Assembly: GCA_019417045.1 (NCBI GenBank)
Contig: DXWE01000024.1
Location: 1 to 5,381 of the forward strand
Direction: 5' to 3'
DNA length: 5,381 bases
From: Oscillospiraceae bacterium
GTDB lineage: Bacteria > Bacillota > Clostridia > Oscillospirales > Acutalibacteraceae
This document shows, in pieces, positions 1 to 5,381 of the stretch; position 1 is the first letter of the stretch; each line of letters starts with the position of its first letter. The position numbers and the translations under genes were made by a program. The notes below the pieces were generated by a model, which made no database searches, was not told where the DNA came from, and saw nothing but the letters and a program-made list of their open reading frames with translations.

Positions 1-41
1 CTGCAGCACCATGCCGAATTCGGTGCGCAGATCCGACCGGC
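1..41 (-). repeat. Inverted copy of 136-176 (arm 1), at window edge
   Basis: Bases 1-41 are the exact reverse complement of 136-176 (41 of 41 match), with 94 bases between the arms. The second arm is ordinary coding sequence of the ABC ATPase (RSDLRTEFGMVLQ). This first arm lies where the sequence upstream of the Walker A motif should be and does not encode ABC-like residues in frame. Bases 33-41 (CCGACCGGC) fit both the inverted copy and the expected Pro-Thr-Gly codons of Walker A, so the junction carries about 9 bases of microhomology. I infer a template-switch or fold-back chimera, or an assembly edge artefact, more likely than a real genomic repeat. Confidence 0.9.
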
Positions 42-656
42 GCCGGCAAGACCACCATGGTCAAGCTGCTCATGCGATTCCACGACCTGAAGGGCGGCGC
101 AATCTATCTCGACGGCCACAACATCACGGATTTCAGCCGGTCGGATCTGCGCACCGAATTCGGCATGGTGCTGCAGGACACCTGGCTGTATAACGGCACG
201 ATCCTCGAGAATATCCGGTACGGCCGGTTGGACGCGACGGATGAGGAGGTGATCAAAGCCGCCAAGACCGCGCAGGTGGACCACTTTGTGCGCACCCTGC
301 CGGACAGCTACCAGATGGAGCTCAACGAGGAGGCGACCAACGTCTCGCAGGGGCAGAAGCAGCTGCTCACGATCGCGCGGGCGGTGCTCGCGGACAACAA
401 GATCCTGATCCTGGACGAGGCGACCAGCTCGGTCGATACCCGCACCGAGGTCCTCATCCAAAAGGCGATGGACAATCTCACCCGCGGGCGCACCAGCTTT
501 ATCATCGCGCACCGGTTGTCGACCATCCGCGATGCGGATCTGATCCTCTGCATGAAGGACGGCGACATCGTGGAACAGGGCACGCACGAGGAGCTGATGG
601 CCAAAAACGGGTTTTATGCGAATCTCTATAACAGCCAGTTTGAAAAGGCGTCATAA
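33..656 (+). CDS. ABC exporter ATP-binding subunit, C-terminal part (5' truncated)
   Basis: This is the nucleotide-binding domain of an ABC exporter of the MsbA/LmrA/MDR type (transmembrane domain fused to ATPase), which uses ATP hydrolysis to export a substrate across the cytoplasmic membrane. Visible motifs in order are Walker A PTGAGKTT (33-56), Q-loop VLQD with Gln at 174-176, the signature VSQGQKQLL (from 342), Walker B ILILDEATSS with Asp at 414 and Glu at 417, D-loop SVDTRTE, and the switch histidine in IIAHRLST at 510-512. The C terminus (DGDIVEQGTHEELM and a short tail) is complete. The signature reads SQGQ instead of SGGQ, which is common in clostridial heterodimeric exporters. The membrane domain and the N-terminal third of the ATPase are missing. 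The ATG at 57 follows the Walker A threonines, so it is not the start. In-frame codons before 33 (Ala-Asp in place of the expected Val-Gly) come from an inverted copy of 136-176. Substrate unknown; a partner half-exporter gene may lie upstream. Confidence 0.93.
   Translation, partial: PTGAGKTTMVKLLMRFHDLKGGAIYLDGHNITDFSRSDLRTEFGMVLQDTWLYNGTILENIRYGRLDATDEEVIKAAKTAQVDHFVRTLPDSYQMELNEEATNVSQGQKQLLTIARAVLADNKILILDEATSSVDTRTEVLIQKAMDNLTRGRTSFIIAHRLSTIRDADLILCMKDGDIVEQGTHEELMAKNGFYANLYNSQFEKAS
136..176 (+). repeat. Inverted repeat arm 2, native copy inside the ABC ATPase
   Basis: This is the native copy of the 41-base inverted repeat whose other arm is 1-41. It is in the correct reading frame and encodes the stretch leading to the Q-loop glutamine, which is why I take it as the original and the window-edge copy as the derived one. 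Confidence 0.88.
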
Positions 657-708
657 CATCGGCCGGCGCACGTCTCAAAAACGAGTGAGGCGCCGGGCAG
701 GAGAGGCT

Positions 709-739
709 CCCCCCTCCGTTTTACGGAGGGGGGCTTTTC
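709..739 (+). terminator. Rho-independent terminator after the ABC exporter gene
   Basis: A perfect 11-bp stem (709-719 with 723-733, CCCCCCTCCGT pairing with ACGGAGGGGGG) has a TTT loop and is followed by CTTTTCT. It lies about 50 bases after the ABC stop codon and before the next promoter, so it closes that transcript. There is no T-tract on the other side, so it acts on the plus strand only. Confidence 0.92.
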
Positions 740-761
740 TGTACGAAAAACTTTTTACCTC

Positions 762-790
762 TTGCGAATGCGGGAAAGGTGTGGTATATT
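762..790 (+). promoter_or_regulatory. Sigma-A-type promoter for the DUF885 lipoprotein gene
   Basis: A -35 box TTGCGA (762-767) and a -10 box TATATT (785-790) are 17 bases apart. The -10 is preceded by TGG, which gives an extended -10 element. Predicted transcription start is near 797, leaving a leader of about 70 bases before the ATG at 869. It sits directly after the preceding terminator, as expected for an independent unit. A 9-base perfect inverted repeat (778-786 with 835-843) overlaps the -10 and could be an operator, or chance. Confidence 0.7.
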
Positions 791-868
791 CCAATTAGGG
801 TAGTATTTTTAGCCGGTCTGTGGCGCTGCGGTTTTACCACACCATCGGAAAATGAGGAGGAGATAGAT

Positions 869-2671
869 ATGAAGGATACTCGCCGTTCTCTGCGGGGATT
901 GCTGGCGATATTGCTGGCGCTGGCCTTGCTGGCCGTGACAAGCTGTACACCTGTCCAACCGTCGCCGGAGTCGTCCGCTCCGTCGTCCGAGGTGTCTGTC
1001 ACACCGCCCACGCCGGACGAACAGATGGAGACCCTCACCACCGAGTTTTTCCACTATGCGCTCCGCCAGTCCCAGCTCTCGCTGCACTTCCTGTATGCCG
1101 AGCCGGAGAAGCTGGGAATCGAGAAGGCGGATTATCTCTACGGCCCGGACGACGATCAGGAATATTATGAGTGGTTGGATCGGCTGCGGGAGGAGCTGGC
1201 TGCGATCGACCGGGAGCAGCTCTCGGAAAGCAATCAGCTGGATTATGACATTTTGACCTATACTCTCTCCTGCGAGGAGGACGCAGAGGCGTTTGCCATG
1301 TATGAGCAGCCGCTGGCGCCCACTATCGGCATCCAGGTGCAACAGCCCCTGCTGCTCGCGGAATACATCTTCTACCGGGAATCAGATATCGAGGACTATT
1401 TTGAATTGCTCGCGGGGCTGGACGAATATTATGAAGAGGTGCTGGTATATACGGAGCACCAGGCCGTGGAGGGAATCCTCATGGCCGACAGCACGATCGA
1501 GACGATTATCGAGTCCTGCGAGGCCTATCTGGAGGATCCGGAATCCGGCGTGATGGTGACAAGTTTCACCGAGCGGCTGGAGGAGCTGCCCGGTCTGACC
1601 CAGGAACAGAAGGACAGGTATATAGAGCGCAACCTCGAGCTGGTGACCGGGGACTTTGTGCGCGCGTATACCCTGCTGGTCGACGGGCTGGAGGCGTTGA
1701 AGGGCAAGAAGGATGAGGCGATGGGCCTTGCCGGCAGCCTGCCGGACGGGCAGGAATACTACGAATATCTGCTGCGCAGCGAGATCCAGACCTCATACGA
1801 ATCGGCTCCCGAGCTCGCGGAGGCGATCGAGGCCCGGATGATGGACGATGTACAGGAGATGTGGGAGATGATCAACGCCGACAACGATCTGTACATGCAG
1901 ATCTTGGGGTACACCTCCGCTTTCACCGACCCGCAGGAGGCGCTGGAGTTTTTAAAGGAGGCTTGTGCCCCCTATTTCCCGGAACCTCCCGCATACACGT
2001 ATGAGATCCGGGAGGTCTCCGAGTCGCTCAGACCCTACACCAGCCCGGCGTTCTATCTGATGCCGCCGCTTGACCGCTATGAGGACAATGTGATCTATAT
2101 CAATCCCGGGAATGACCAGTTGGAACTCACCCTGTTCACCACGATGGCGCACGAGGGGGTACCGGGTCATCTGTACCAGACGGTATACACCATGGGTGAG
2201 GGCATGACCCCTATGCAGAGGCTGTTCGAGCCGACATCCTATTCCGAGGGATGGGCCACCTATGTCGAGCTGTTTGCCTATGGCCTGGAGGAAGGTACTC
2301 CCGAGCCGTTGCGGCAGGCCATGGCTCTGAATACCGCGGTCATGCTCGGGCAGTATGCGCTGATGGATTACTATATCCACTACCGGGGTTGGGACCTGGA
2401 TGAGTTCACTTCGTATGTGTATGCCAACTTCGGGTATGATGCGCAGACCTGCGCGATCCTCTATGACTATATTGTCGGGGTCCCGCTCAACTATATGCAG
2501 TATTACGCGGGGTATCTGGAGATGATCGAAATGCGGGAGGAAGCGGAGGAGCGGCTTGGCGAGTCATTTGACCTGCTCGAGTTCCACACCTTCCTGCTGG
2601 ATCTCGGCCCCGCTCCGTTCCCGATTATCCGCACCCATTTTGAGGCGTGGCTGTCGGGACAGCAGGCGTGA
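869..2671 (+). CDS. DUF885-family predicted zinc metallopeptidase, lipoprotein (600 aa)
   Basis: The protein belongs to the DUF885 family, whose members resemble zinc-dependent metallopeptidases; the substrate is unknown. The N terminus has Arg/Lys residues, a hydrophobic core (about residues 10-23) and a lipobox VTSC with Cys26, so it is predicted to be a lipid-anchored protein outside the membrane. A Ser/Pro/Thr-rich linker (about 27-50) follows, then a mostly helical body. The family hallmark HEGVPGH is at 428-434 (His428, Glu429, His434; family form HE-x2-PGH). EGWATYVE with Glu460 is the likely third metal ligand region, matching the family's EGWALY motif. The C terminus (FDLLEFHTFLLDLGPAPFPI) also fits the family, and the length is near its usual 550-600. 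ATG 869 is chosen because GAGGAGGA (854-861) lies 7 bases upstream and the signal peptide begins there; an in-frame ATG at 779 lies within the promoter. The gene is flanked by its own promoter and terminator. A role in peptide scavenging or envelope processing is inference only. Confidence 0.93.
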   Translation: MKDTRRSLRGLLAILLALALLAVTSCTPVQPSPESSAPSSEVSVTPPTPDEQMETLTTEFFHYALRQSQLSLHFLYAEPEKLGIEKADYLYGPDDDQEYYEWLDRLREELAAIDREQLSESNQLDYDILTYTLSCEEDAEAFAMYEQPLAPTIGIQVQQPLLLAEYIFYRESDIEDYFELLAGLDEYYEEVLVYTEHQAVEGILMADSTIETIIESCEAYLEDPESGVMVTSFTERLEELPGLTQEQKDRYIERNLELVTGDFVRAYTLLVDGLEALKGKKDEAMGLAGSLPDGQEYYEYLLRSEIQTSYESAPELAEAIEARMMDDVQEMWEMINADNDLYMQILGYTSAFTDPQEALEFLKEACAPYFPEPPAYTYEIREVSESLRPYTSPAFYLMPPLDRYEDNVIYINPGNDQLELTLFTTMAHEGVPGHLYQTVYTMGEGMTPMQRLFEPTSYSEGWATYVELFAYGLEEGTPEPLRQAMALNTAVMLGQYALMDYYIHYRGWDLDEFTSYVYANFGYDAQTCAILYDYIVGVPLNYMQYYAGYLEMIEMREEAEERLGESFDLLEFHTFLLDLGPAPFPIIRTHFEAWLSGQQA

Positions 2672-2694
2672 GGCGATGATGGAAACCGATCGGG

Positions 2695-2730
2695 AGGACC
2701 CGGGGCAAATCGGCCCCGGGTCCTGTTTTT
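2695..2730 (+). terminator. Rho-independent terminator after the DUF885 gene
   Basis: A perfect 12-bp stem (2695-2706 with 2713-2724, AGGACCCGGGGC) has a 6-base loop AAATCG and is followed by GTTTTT. It begins 24 bases after the stop codon and makes the lipoprotein gene a single-gene unit. Confidence 0.94.
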
Positions 2731-2784
2731 GTGAATCATATCCGCCGCTTTGTGGGGCATACTGTCCCTACAGGGGGCGGCAAG

Positions 2785-3615
2785 ATGGAGAAAAAGGCGT
2801 TTCACAAGCGGGCATACCAACCGGGCAAAGCGTATTTTGAAGGGTATTATTACAAGCACCAGAAAGGGGAGCACACGTTGTGCTTCATCCCCGGACGCAA
2901 CCGGGGCCAGGCGTTTATCCAGGTGATTGCGGACGGGGAGGTGTTCCACATTCCCTATATCGGGGGAAACGAGTTTTCCCCCGCGGGCGTGCGGGTGGAT
3001 ATCGACCATCCCGGCTGCCATCTGACCGGAGAGATCCGCTATGACGGGCTGACCCCGCTGAAATCGGACATCATGGGCCCGTTTGCCCATCTGCCGATGC
3101 AGTGCCGGCACGGGATCGTGAGCATGCGCCACCGATTGACCGGCGGGGTACAGCTCAACGGCCGGTACCTGGATTTCACGGATGGAGTCGGGTATATCGA
3201 AAAGGACAGCGGCCGCTCCTTCCCCCGGAAATACCTGTGGGTACAGTGCAACGATTTCCCGGGCGACGACGCGGTGATGGCGGCGGTGGCGGATATCCCG
3301 TTCCTCGGCGGCCGTTTCACCGGATGTATCAGCGCGGTGTGGCATGCGGGGCGGGAGTACCGGTTTGCGACGTATCGGGGAGTGCATATCGAGGAGGAGA
3401 ATGCGCATCGGCTGCTGCTGCGGCAGGGGAGGCGACGGCTGGTCATCGACATGCAGCCGTCCACCGGGCAGGAGCTGCTTGCGCCGCAGCAGGGCGCCAT
3501 GACCCGGCTGATCCGCGAGAGCCCGTGCGCGCCCGCCCGGTTCCGGCTGTACGAGGGAGACTCGCTGCTGTTCGACCGGGAGAGCCCGCACGCAAGCATG
3601 GAATACGTGAACTGA
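2785..3615 (+). CDS. Tocopherol-cyclase-family protein (lipocalin-like), function unknown (276 aa)
   Basis: The protein resembles the tocopherol cyclase family (plant VTE1-like, with a large beta-barrel lipocalin-like fold) in the form found in anaerobic Firmicutes, where tocopherol synthesis is not expected, so the reaction is unknown. Diagnostic stretches are AYFEGYYYKHQ (residues 16-26; the family usually has FEGWYF) and GYIEKDSGRSFPRKYLWVQCNDF at 136-158, the conserved GYIEKDWG-SFP-W-Q-N block. Ser142 replaces the usual Trp. No signal peptide or membrane segment is visible, so it is probably cytoplasmic. ATG 2785 is preferred, with the G-rich AGGGGGCGG a few bases upstream as ribosome binding site and MEKKAFHKRAYQPGKAYFEG as a typical family start. 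An in-frame GTG at 2731 lies at the terminator's T-run and is not credible. No convincing promoter was found between the terminator and the gene, so transcription may be weak or come from read-through. Family confidence is good; function confidence is low. Confidence 0.87.
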   Translation: MEKKAFHKRAYQPGKAYFEGYYYKHQKGEHTLCFIPGRNRGQAFIQVIADGEVFHIPYIGGNEFSPAGVRVDIDHPGCHLTGEIRYDGLTPLKSDIMGPFAHLPMQCRHGIVSMRHRLTGGVQLNGRYLDFTDGVGYIEKDSGRSFPRKYLWVQCNDFPGDDAVMAAVADIPFLGGRFTGCISAVWHAGREYRFATYRGVHIEEENAHRLLLRQGRRRLVIDMQPSTGQELLAPQQGAMTRLIRESPCAPARFRLYEGDSLLFDRESPHASMEYVN

Positions 3616-3617
3616 CC

Positions 3618-3659
3618 AAGAGAAGCGGACTGCACCTTCCGGAGCAGACCGCTTCTCTT
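3618..3659 (+). terminator. Hairpin terminator between convergent genes
   Basis: A long hairpin pairs 3618-3628 with 3649-3659 (AAGAGAAGCGG) and continues inward through two A-A mismatches (CTGC/GCAG, CC/GG) to a TTCC loop. It is followed on the plus strand by a weak pyrimidine run. It lies 3 bases after the tocopherol-cyclase-family stop and 12 bases from the end of the minus-strand methyltransferase. The plus strand has the better tail; on the minus strand no T-tract follows, so use by the methyltransferase transcript is uncertain. Confidence 0.72.
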
Positions 3660-3670
3660 TCTGTAGTCAC

Positions 3671-4471
3671 TCATCGGATCCCGATGCGCATGCGATAGCA
3701 GAATGTGATCGGGAAAGAACCCTCCGGGCAGCAGTCGGCAACCGCCTGTTCATAGGCGGCCAGGGGTTCGGCGATGGCTGCCGGATTCCAGCGCAGCACC
3801 CCTTGCAGGCCGCCCTGGCTGTAGGCGAGTGCCCGCAGTCGGTCGGCGGTGCAGGCCTCCTCGTGTGAGAAGACCAGCTCGCGTACATACCGGAAGTACC
3901 CGCTGTCCCGGATGTTTTGCAGGTGTTTGGACTTCGGAAAGCGCACGAATCGGGAGCGCAGCGCCGGCTCGGTCTCCTCGAGCCGGTGCACCCGGTCGAT
4001 CAGCCGGGTATAGGCCAGCTCCACCCGCCAGTCGCACACGGGCGGCCAGTCGCAGTCCACGGTGGCGAACACCCCGCCCTCCCGCAGCAGGCGGTTCACC
4101 TCCCGCAGGGTGGAAGTCGGCTCCATCCAGTGGAAGGACTGCGAACAGACCACCGCGTCCGCACAGCCGTCCGGCAATCCGGTCTGATGTGCGAACGCCC
4201 GGACAAACGAGAGCCCGGGCCGGGTTTTCTGCCGGGCGATCGCCAGCATGTCCTCGCTCGGCTCCACCCCGATCACCTGGCGGCAGCGCCCGTCCCACAC
4301 GAGCGTGGACAGCCCCGTGCCGCAGCCGAGGTCGATCACCGTGTCCGGCATATGCCCGAGATAGCGGCCGATCACCGCCGCGGGTTCGGCGGGCAGACGG
4401 GGGCGGGCGGTATCATAGGTGTCGGCGAATCCGCGAAACCGGTCGGCGTTGCGCTGCGTGTCCAAAGGCAT
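3671..4471 (-). CDS. Class I SAM-dependent methyltransferase (266 aa)
   Basis: This is a small-molecule type methyltransferase with the Rossmann-like class I fold, transferring a methyl group from S-adenosylmethionine to an unknown acceptor. Motif I, VIDLGCGTGLST, is at residues 45-56 and forms the SAM-binding glycine loop. The acidic residue after strand 2 is Glu70 in VIGVEPSEDML. DAVVCSQSFHWMEP corresponds to the motif before the catalytic region, and LREGGVFATVDCDWPP is the post-motif III strand. The C-terminal third (FSHEEACTADRLRALAYSQGG onward) is the variable substrate-side part. The protein has no signal peptide, so it is cytoplasmic. An upstream in-frame TTG at 4477 would add two residues. 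ATG 4471 is preferred because GGAAAGGGG lies about 9 bases upstream, against only 3 for the TTG. It is transcribed divergently from the PstS-like gene and convergently with the tocopherol-cyclase-family gene. The order FADTYDTARP at the N terminus is typical of the Methyltransf_11-type group. The substrate cannot be told. Confidence 0.92.
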   Translation of the reverse strand: MPLDTQRNADRFRGFADTYDTARPRLPAEPAAVIGRYLGHMPDTVIDLGCGTGLSTLVWDGRCRQVIGVEPSEDMLAIARQKTRPGLSFVRAFAHQTGLPDGCADAVVCSQSFHWMEPTSTLREVNRLLREGGVFATVDCDWPPVCDWRVELAYTRLIDRVHRLEETEPALRSRFVRFPKSKHLQNIRDSGYFRYVRELVFSHEEACTADRLRALAYSQGGLQGVLRWNPAAIAEPLAAYEQAVADCCPEGSFPITFCYRMRIGIR

Positions 4472-4503
4472 TTTCAAAAACCCCTTTCCGCGTCTATAAG
4501 GAT

Positions 4504-4532
4504 AGTATACGACATTTTTCGGATTTTGCCTA
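4504..4532 (-). promoter_or_regulatory. Possible promoter for the methyltransferase gene
   Basis: Read on the minus strand, TAGGCA (4527-4532) and TATACT (4504-4509) are 17 bases apart and match the sigma-A hexamers at 4 of 6 and 5 of 6 positions. Predicted start is near 4497, about 25 bases before the ATG. It overlaps the T-rich repeat array of the divergent PstS-like gene, so regulation of the two genes may be linked. This rests on hexamer similarity only. Confidence 0.45.
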
Positions 4533-4564
4533 TATTTAACATAGGGTTGCTTTTATATTTTACA
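4515..4564 (+). promoter_or_regulatory. Possible PhoP-box-like T-rich repeat array upstream of the PstS-like gene
   Basis: T-rich hexamers recur at about one helical turn: TTTTTC (4515), TTTGCC (4525), TTAACA (4536), TTGCTT (4547) and TTTACA (4559), with spacings of 10, 11, 11 and 12 bases. TTAACA and TTTACA match the TT(A/T)ACA-type repeat bound by PhoP in Bacillus. If the -10 is TATCAT (4574-4579), the array spans about -70 to -22, the usual place for PhoP activation of phosphate genes, and no good -35 is present, as expected for an activator-dependent promoter. PhoP binding is inference; the region is also generally AT-rich. Confidence 0.35.
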
Positions 4565-4573
4565 TGCGGCCGG

Positions 4574-4579
4574 TATCAT
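4574..4579 (+). promoter_or_regulatory. Candidate -10 box (TATCAT) for the PstS-like gene
   Basis: TATCAT matches TATAAT at 5 of 6 positions and would start transcription near 4586, leaving a leader of about 43 bases. An alternative -10 is TATATT at 4554-4559. Neither has a convincing -35, which suggests activator dependence. Confidence 0.35.
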
Positions 4580-4628
4580 GGAGACCGAAGACAGAAAAGA
4601 AAATTCTGACACAAGGAGAGGACTTCAC

Positions 4629-5381
4629 ATGAAAAAGGTAATGGCATGTCTTCTGATCGCGGCACTGGCGCTGCTTGCGTTTGCCGGCTGCTCGGGCGAC
4701 GCGGGCACGAGCGGCACCAGCTCCACCCCGAACAGCAACACCGGCTCGACGACCGGCGGCGGTTCGGACGAGACGTTCGACGCATCGCACGAGATCTCGG
4801 TTATCACCCGTGAGGACGGTTCCGGCACCCGCAGCGCGTTTACCGAGCTGTTCGAAATCGAGGAGATCACGCCGGACGCCGTGACCAACAACAACACCTC
4901 GGTCGTGATGACCACCGTCGCCGGCAACCCCTACGCGATCGGATACATTTCGCTCGGCTCCCTCAACGAGACGGTGAAGGCGCTGCAGATCGACGGCGTG
5001 GCCGCCACGGTCGAGAACATCGAAAACGGCACCTATAAGGTCTCCCGCCCGTTCAACATCGCGTACAAAGAGGGCCTGAGCGCGGTCGCGCAGGATTTCG
5101 TCGACTTTATCATGAGCACGGAAGGCCAGGAGGTCGTGGCAAAAGCGGGCTACATCCCGCTGAAAGACGTCTCGGCGTATGCCGGCAGCAAGCCCGCGGG
5201 CACCGTCAAGGTGTCGGGTTCCTCCTCCGTCACCCCGCTGATGGAGAAGCTCAAGGAGGCGTATGAGGCGCTGAACACCGGCGCGGAAATCCAGCTCCAG
5301 CAGAGCGATTCCTCCACCGGTATGAAGGACGCGATCGCCGGCACGAGCGATATCGGCATGGCCTCCCGCGCCGTGAAGGAC
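4629..5381 (+). CDS. pstS: PstS-like phosphate-binding lipoprotein, permuted domain order (3' truncated by window)
   Basis: This is a periplasmic-binding-type lipoprotein that would capture phosphate for a Pst ABC importer. ATG 4629 is preceded by AAGGAGAGG (4613-4621) at 7 bases. A signal peptide ends in lipobox FAGC with Cys21, followed by a Ser/Thr/Gly/Asn-rich linker (22 to about 50). Residues 56-69 are ISVITREDGSGTRS, the phosphate-site segment that in usual PstS lies in the middle to C-terminal half. Next come GYISLGSL (105-112), SRPFNIAYKEG (139-149), a helix AQDFVDFIMSTEGQ and GYIPL (174-178), normally the C terminus. The normal N-terminal segment then appears: VKVSGSSSVTPLMEKL (193-208), QQSDSSTGM (224-232) and DIGMASR (241-247). 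The order is therefore the reverse of the standard one. The frame is open to the last base (251 codons), so the end is outside the window. The symbol is used for family membership only; phosphate specificity rests on motifs such as TREDGSGT and SGSSSV. pstC, pstA, pstB and phoU might follow downstream but are not seen. Confidence 0.88.
   Translation, partial: MKKVMACLLIAALALLAFAGCSGDAGTSGTSSTPNSNTGSTTGGGSDETFDASHEISVITREDGSGTRSAFTELFEIEEITPDAVTNNNTSVVMTTVAGNPYAIGYISLGSLNETVKALQIDGVAATVENIENGTYKVSRPFNIAYKEGLSAVAQDFVDFIMSTEGQEVVAKAGYIPLKDVSAYAGSKPAGTVKVSGSSSVTPLMEKLKEAYEALNTGAEIQLQQSDSSTGMKDAIAGTSDIGMASRAVKD

Noticed and set aside
57..59. ATG as the start of the ABC ATPase.
   Set aside because: It encodes the residue just after Walker A GKTT. 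The motif lies in frame immediately upstream, so the gene is truncated and does not start here.
779..868. Upstream ATG extension of the DUF885 lipoprotein.
   Set aside because: It would begin within the promoter and bury the signal peptide; the ATG at 869 has a strong Shine-Dalgarno and a correctly placed lipobox.
2754..2773. Small dyads (GGGGCA-TAC-TGTCCC and CTGT-CCCT-ACAG) before the tocopherol-cyclase-family gene, considered as an operator or riboswitch.
   Set aside because: The stems are only 4-6 bp with a wobble pair and overlap the ribosome binding site; this is no more than expected by chance.
2731..2784. Upstream GTG start extending the tocopherol-cyclase-family protein by 18 residues.
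   Set aside because: The codon sits at the T-run of the preceding terminator and has no ribosome binding site; the extra residues do not look like the family.
2503..3591. Long open frame on the minus strand (362 codons) overlapping the DUF885 end and most of the tocopherol-cyclase-family gene.
   Set aside because: Its translation is Arg/Pro/His-rich with no recognisable domain, it runs across a strong plus-strand terminator, and it mirrors a gene with clear family motifs. It is a GC-driven shadow.
3829..4609. Two long plus-strand open frames opposite the methyltransferase gene.
   Set aside because: They have Arg/Pro/Ala-rich compositions without domains and lie antisense to a clear SAM-binding protein.

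Overview
The window looks like a chromosomal contig fragment from a GC-rich member of the Clostridia (Firmicutes), possibly an Oscillospiraceae-like gut anaerobe. This is inferred from strong AGGAGG-type ribosome binding sites, Gram-positive style lipoproteins, compact GC-rich hairpin terminators, a clostridial-type ABC exporter signature (VSQGQKQLL), and PstS-like and tocopherol-cyclase-like proteins resembling those of that group. No taxonomic search was run.

Layout. (1) 33-656 (+): the 3' part of an ABC exporter ATPase, from the Walker A motif to the C terminus, closed by a strong terminator at 709-739. The first 41 bases of the window are an exact inverted copy of 136-176, so the upstream part of the gene is not its natural sequence; this looks like a fold-back chimera or assembly edge. 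(2) 869-2671 (+): a DUF885-family predicted metallopeptidase made as a lipoprotein, with its own sigma-A-type promoter (762-790) and terminator (2695-2730). (3) 2785-3615 (+): a tocopherol-cyclase-family (lipocalin-like) protein, ending at a hairpin (3618-3659) that separates it from the convergent gene 4. (4) 3671-4471 (-): a class I SAM-dependent methyltransferase. (5) 4629-5381 (+): the 5' part of a phosphate-ABC (PstS-like) binding lipoprotein, cut by the window end and transcribed divergently from gene 4. Their shared AT-rich intergenic region carries T-rich repeats at about 11-base spacing that resemble PhoP boxes.

The genes are mostly single transcription units with individual terminators, so no multi-gene pathway is visible. 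The most unusual coding feature is the PstS-like protein: the segment that is normally C-terminal (VITREDGSGTR to GYIPL) comes first, directly after the lipoprotein linker, and the normally N-terminal segment (KVSGSSSVTPL onward) follows. This is the order expected of a circular permutation or of a tandem/fused domain. From memory, similar ordering occurs in other clostridial PstS-like proteins, so it may be a lineage trait. I see no evidence for a defence system, mobile element, CRISPR array or RNA gene here.
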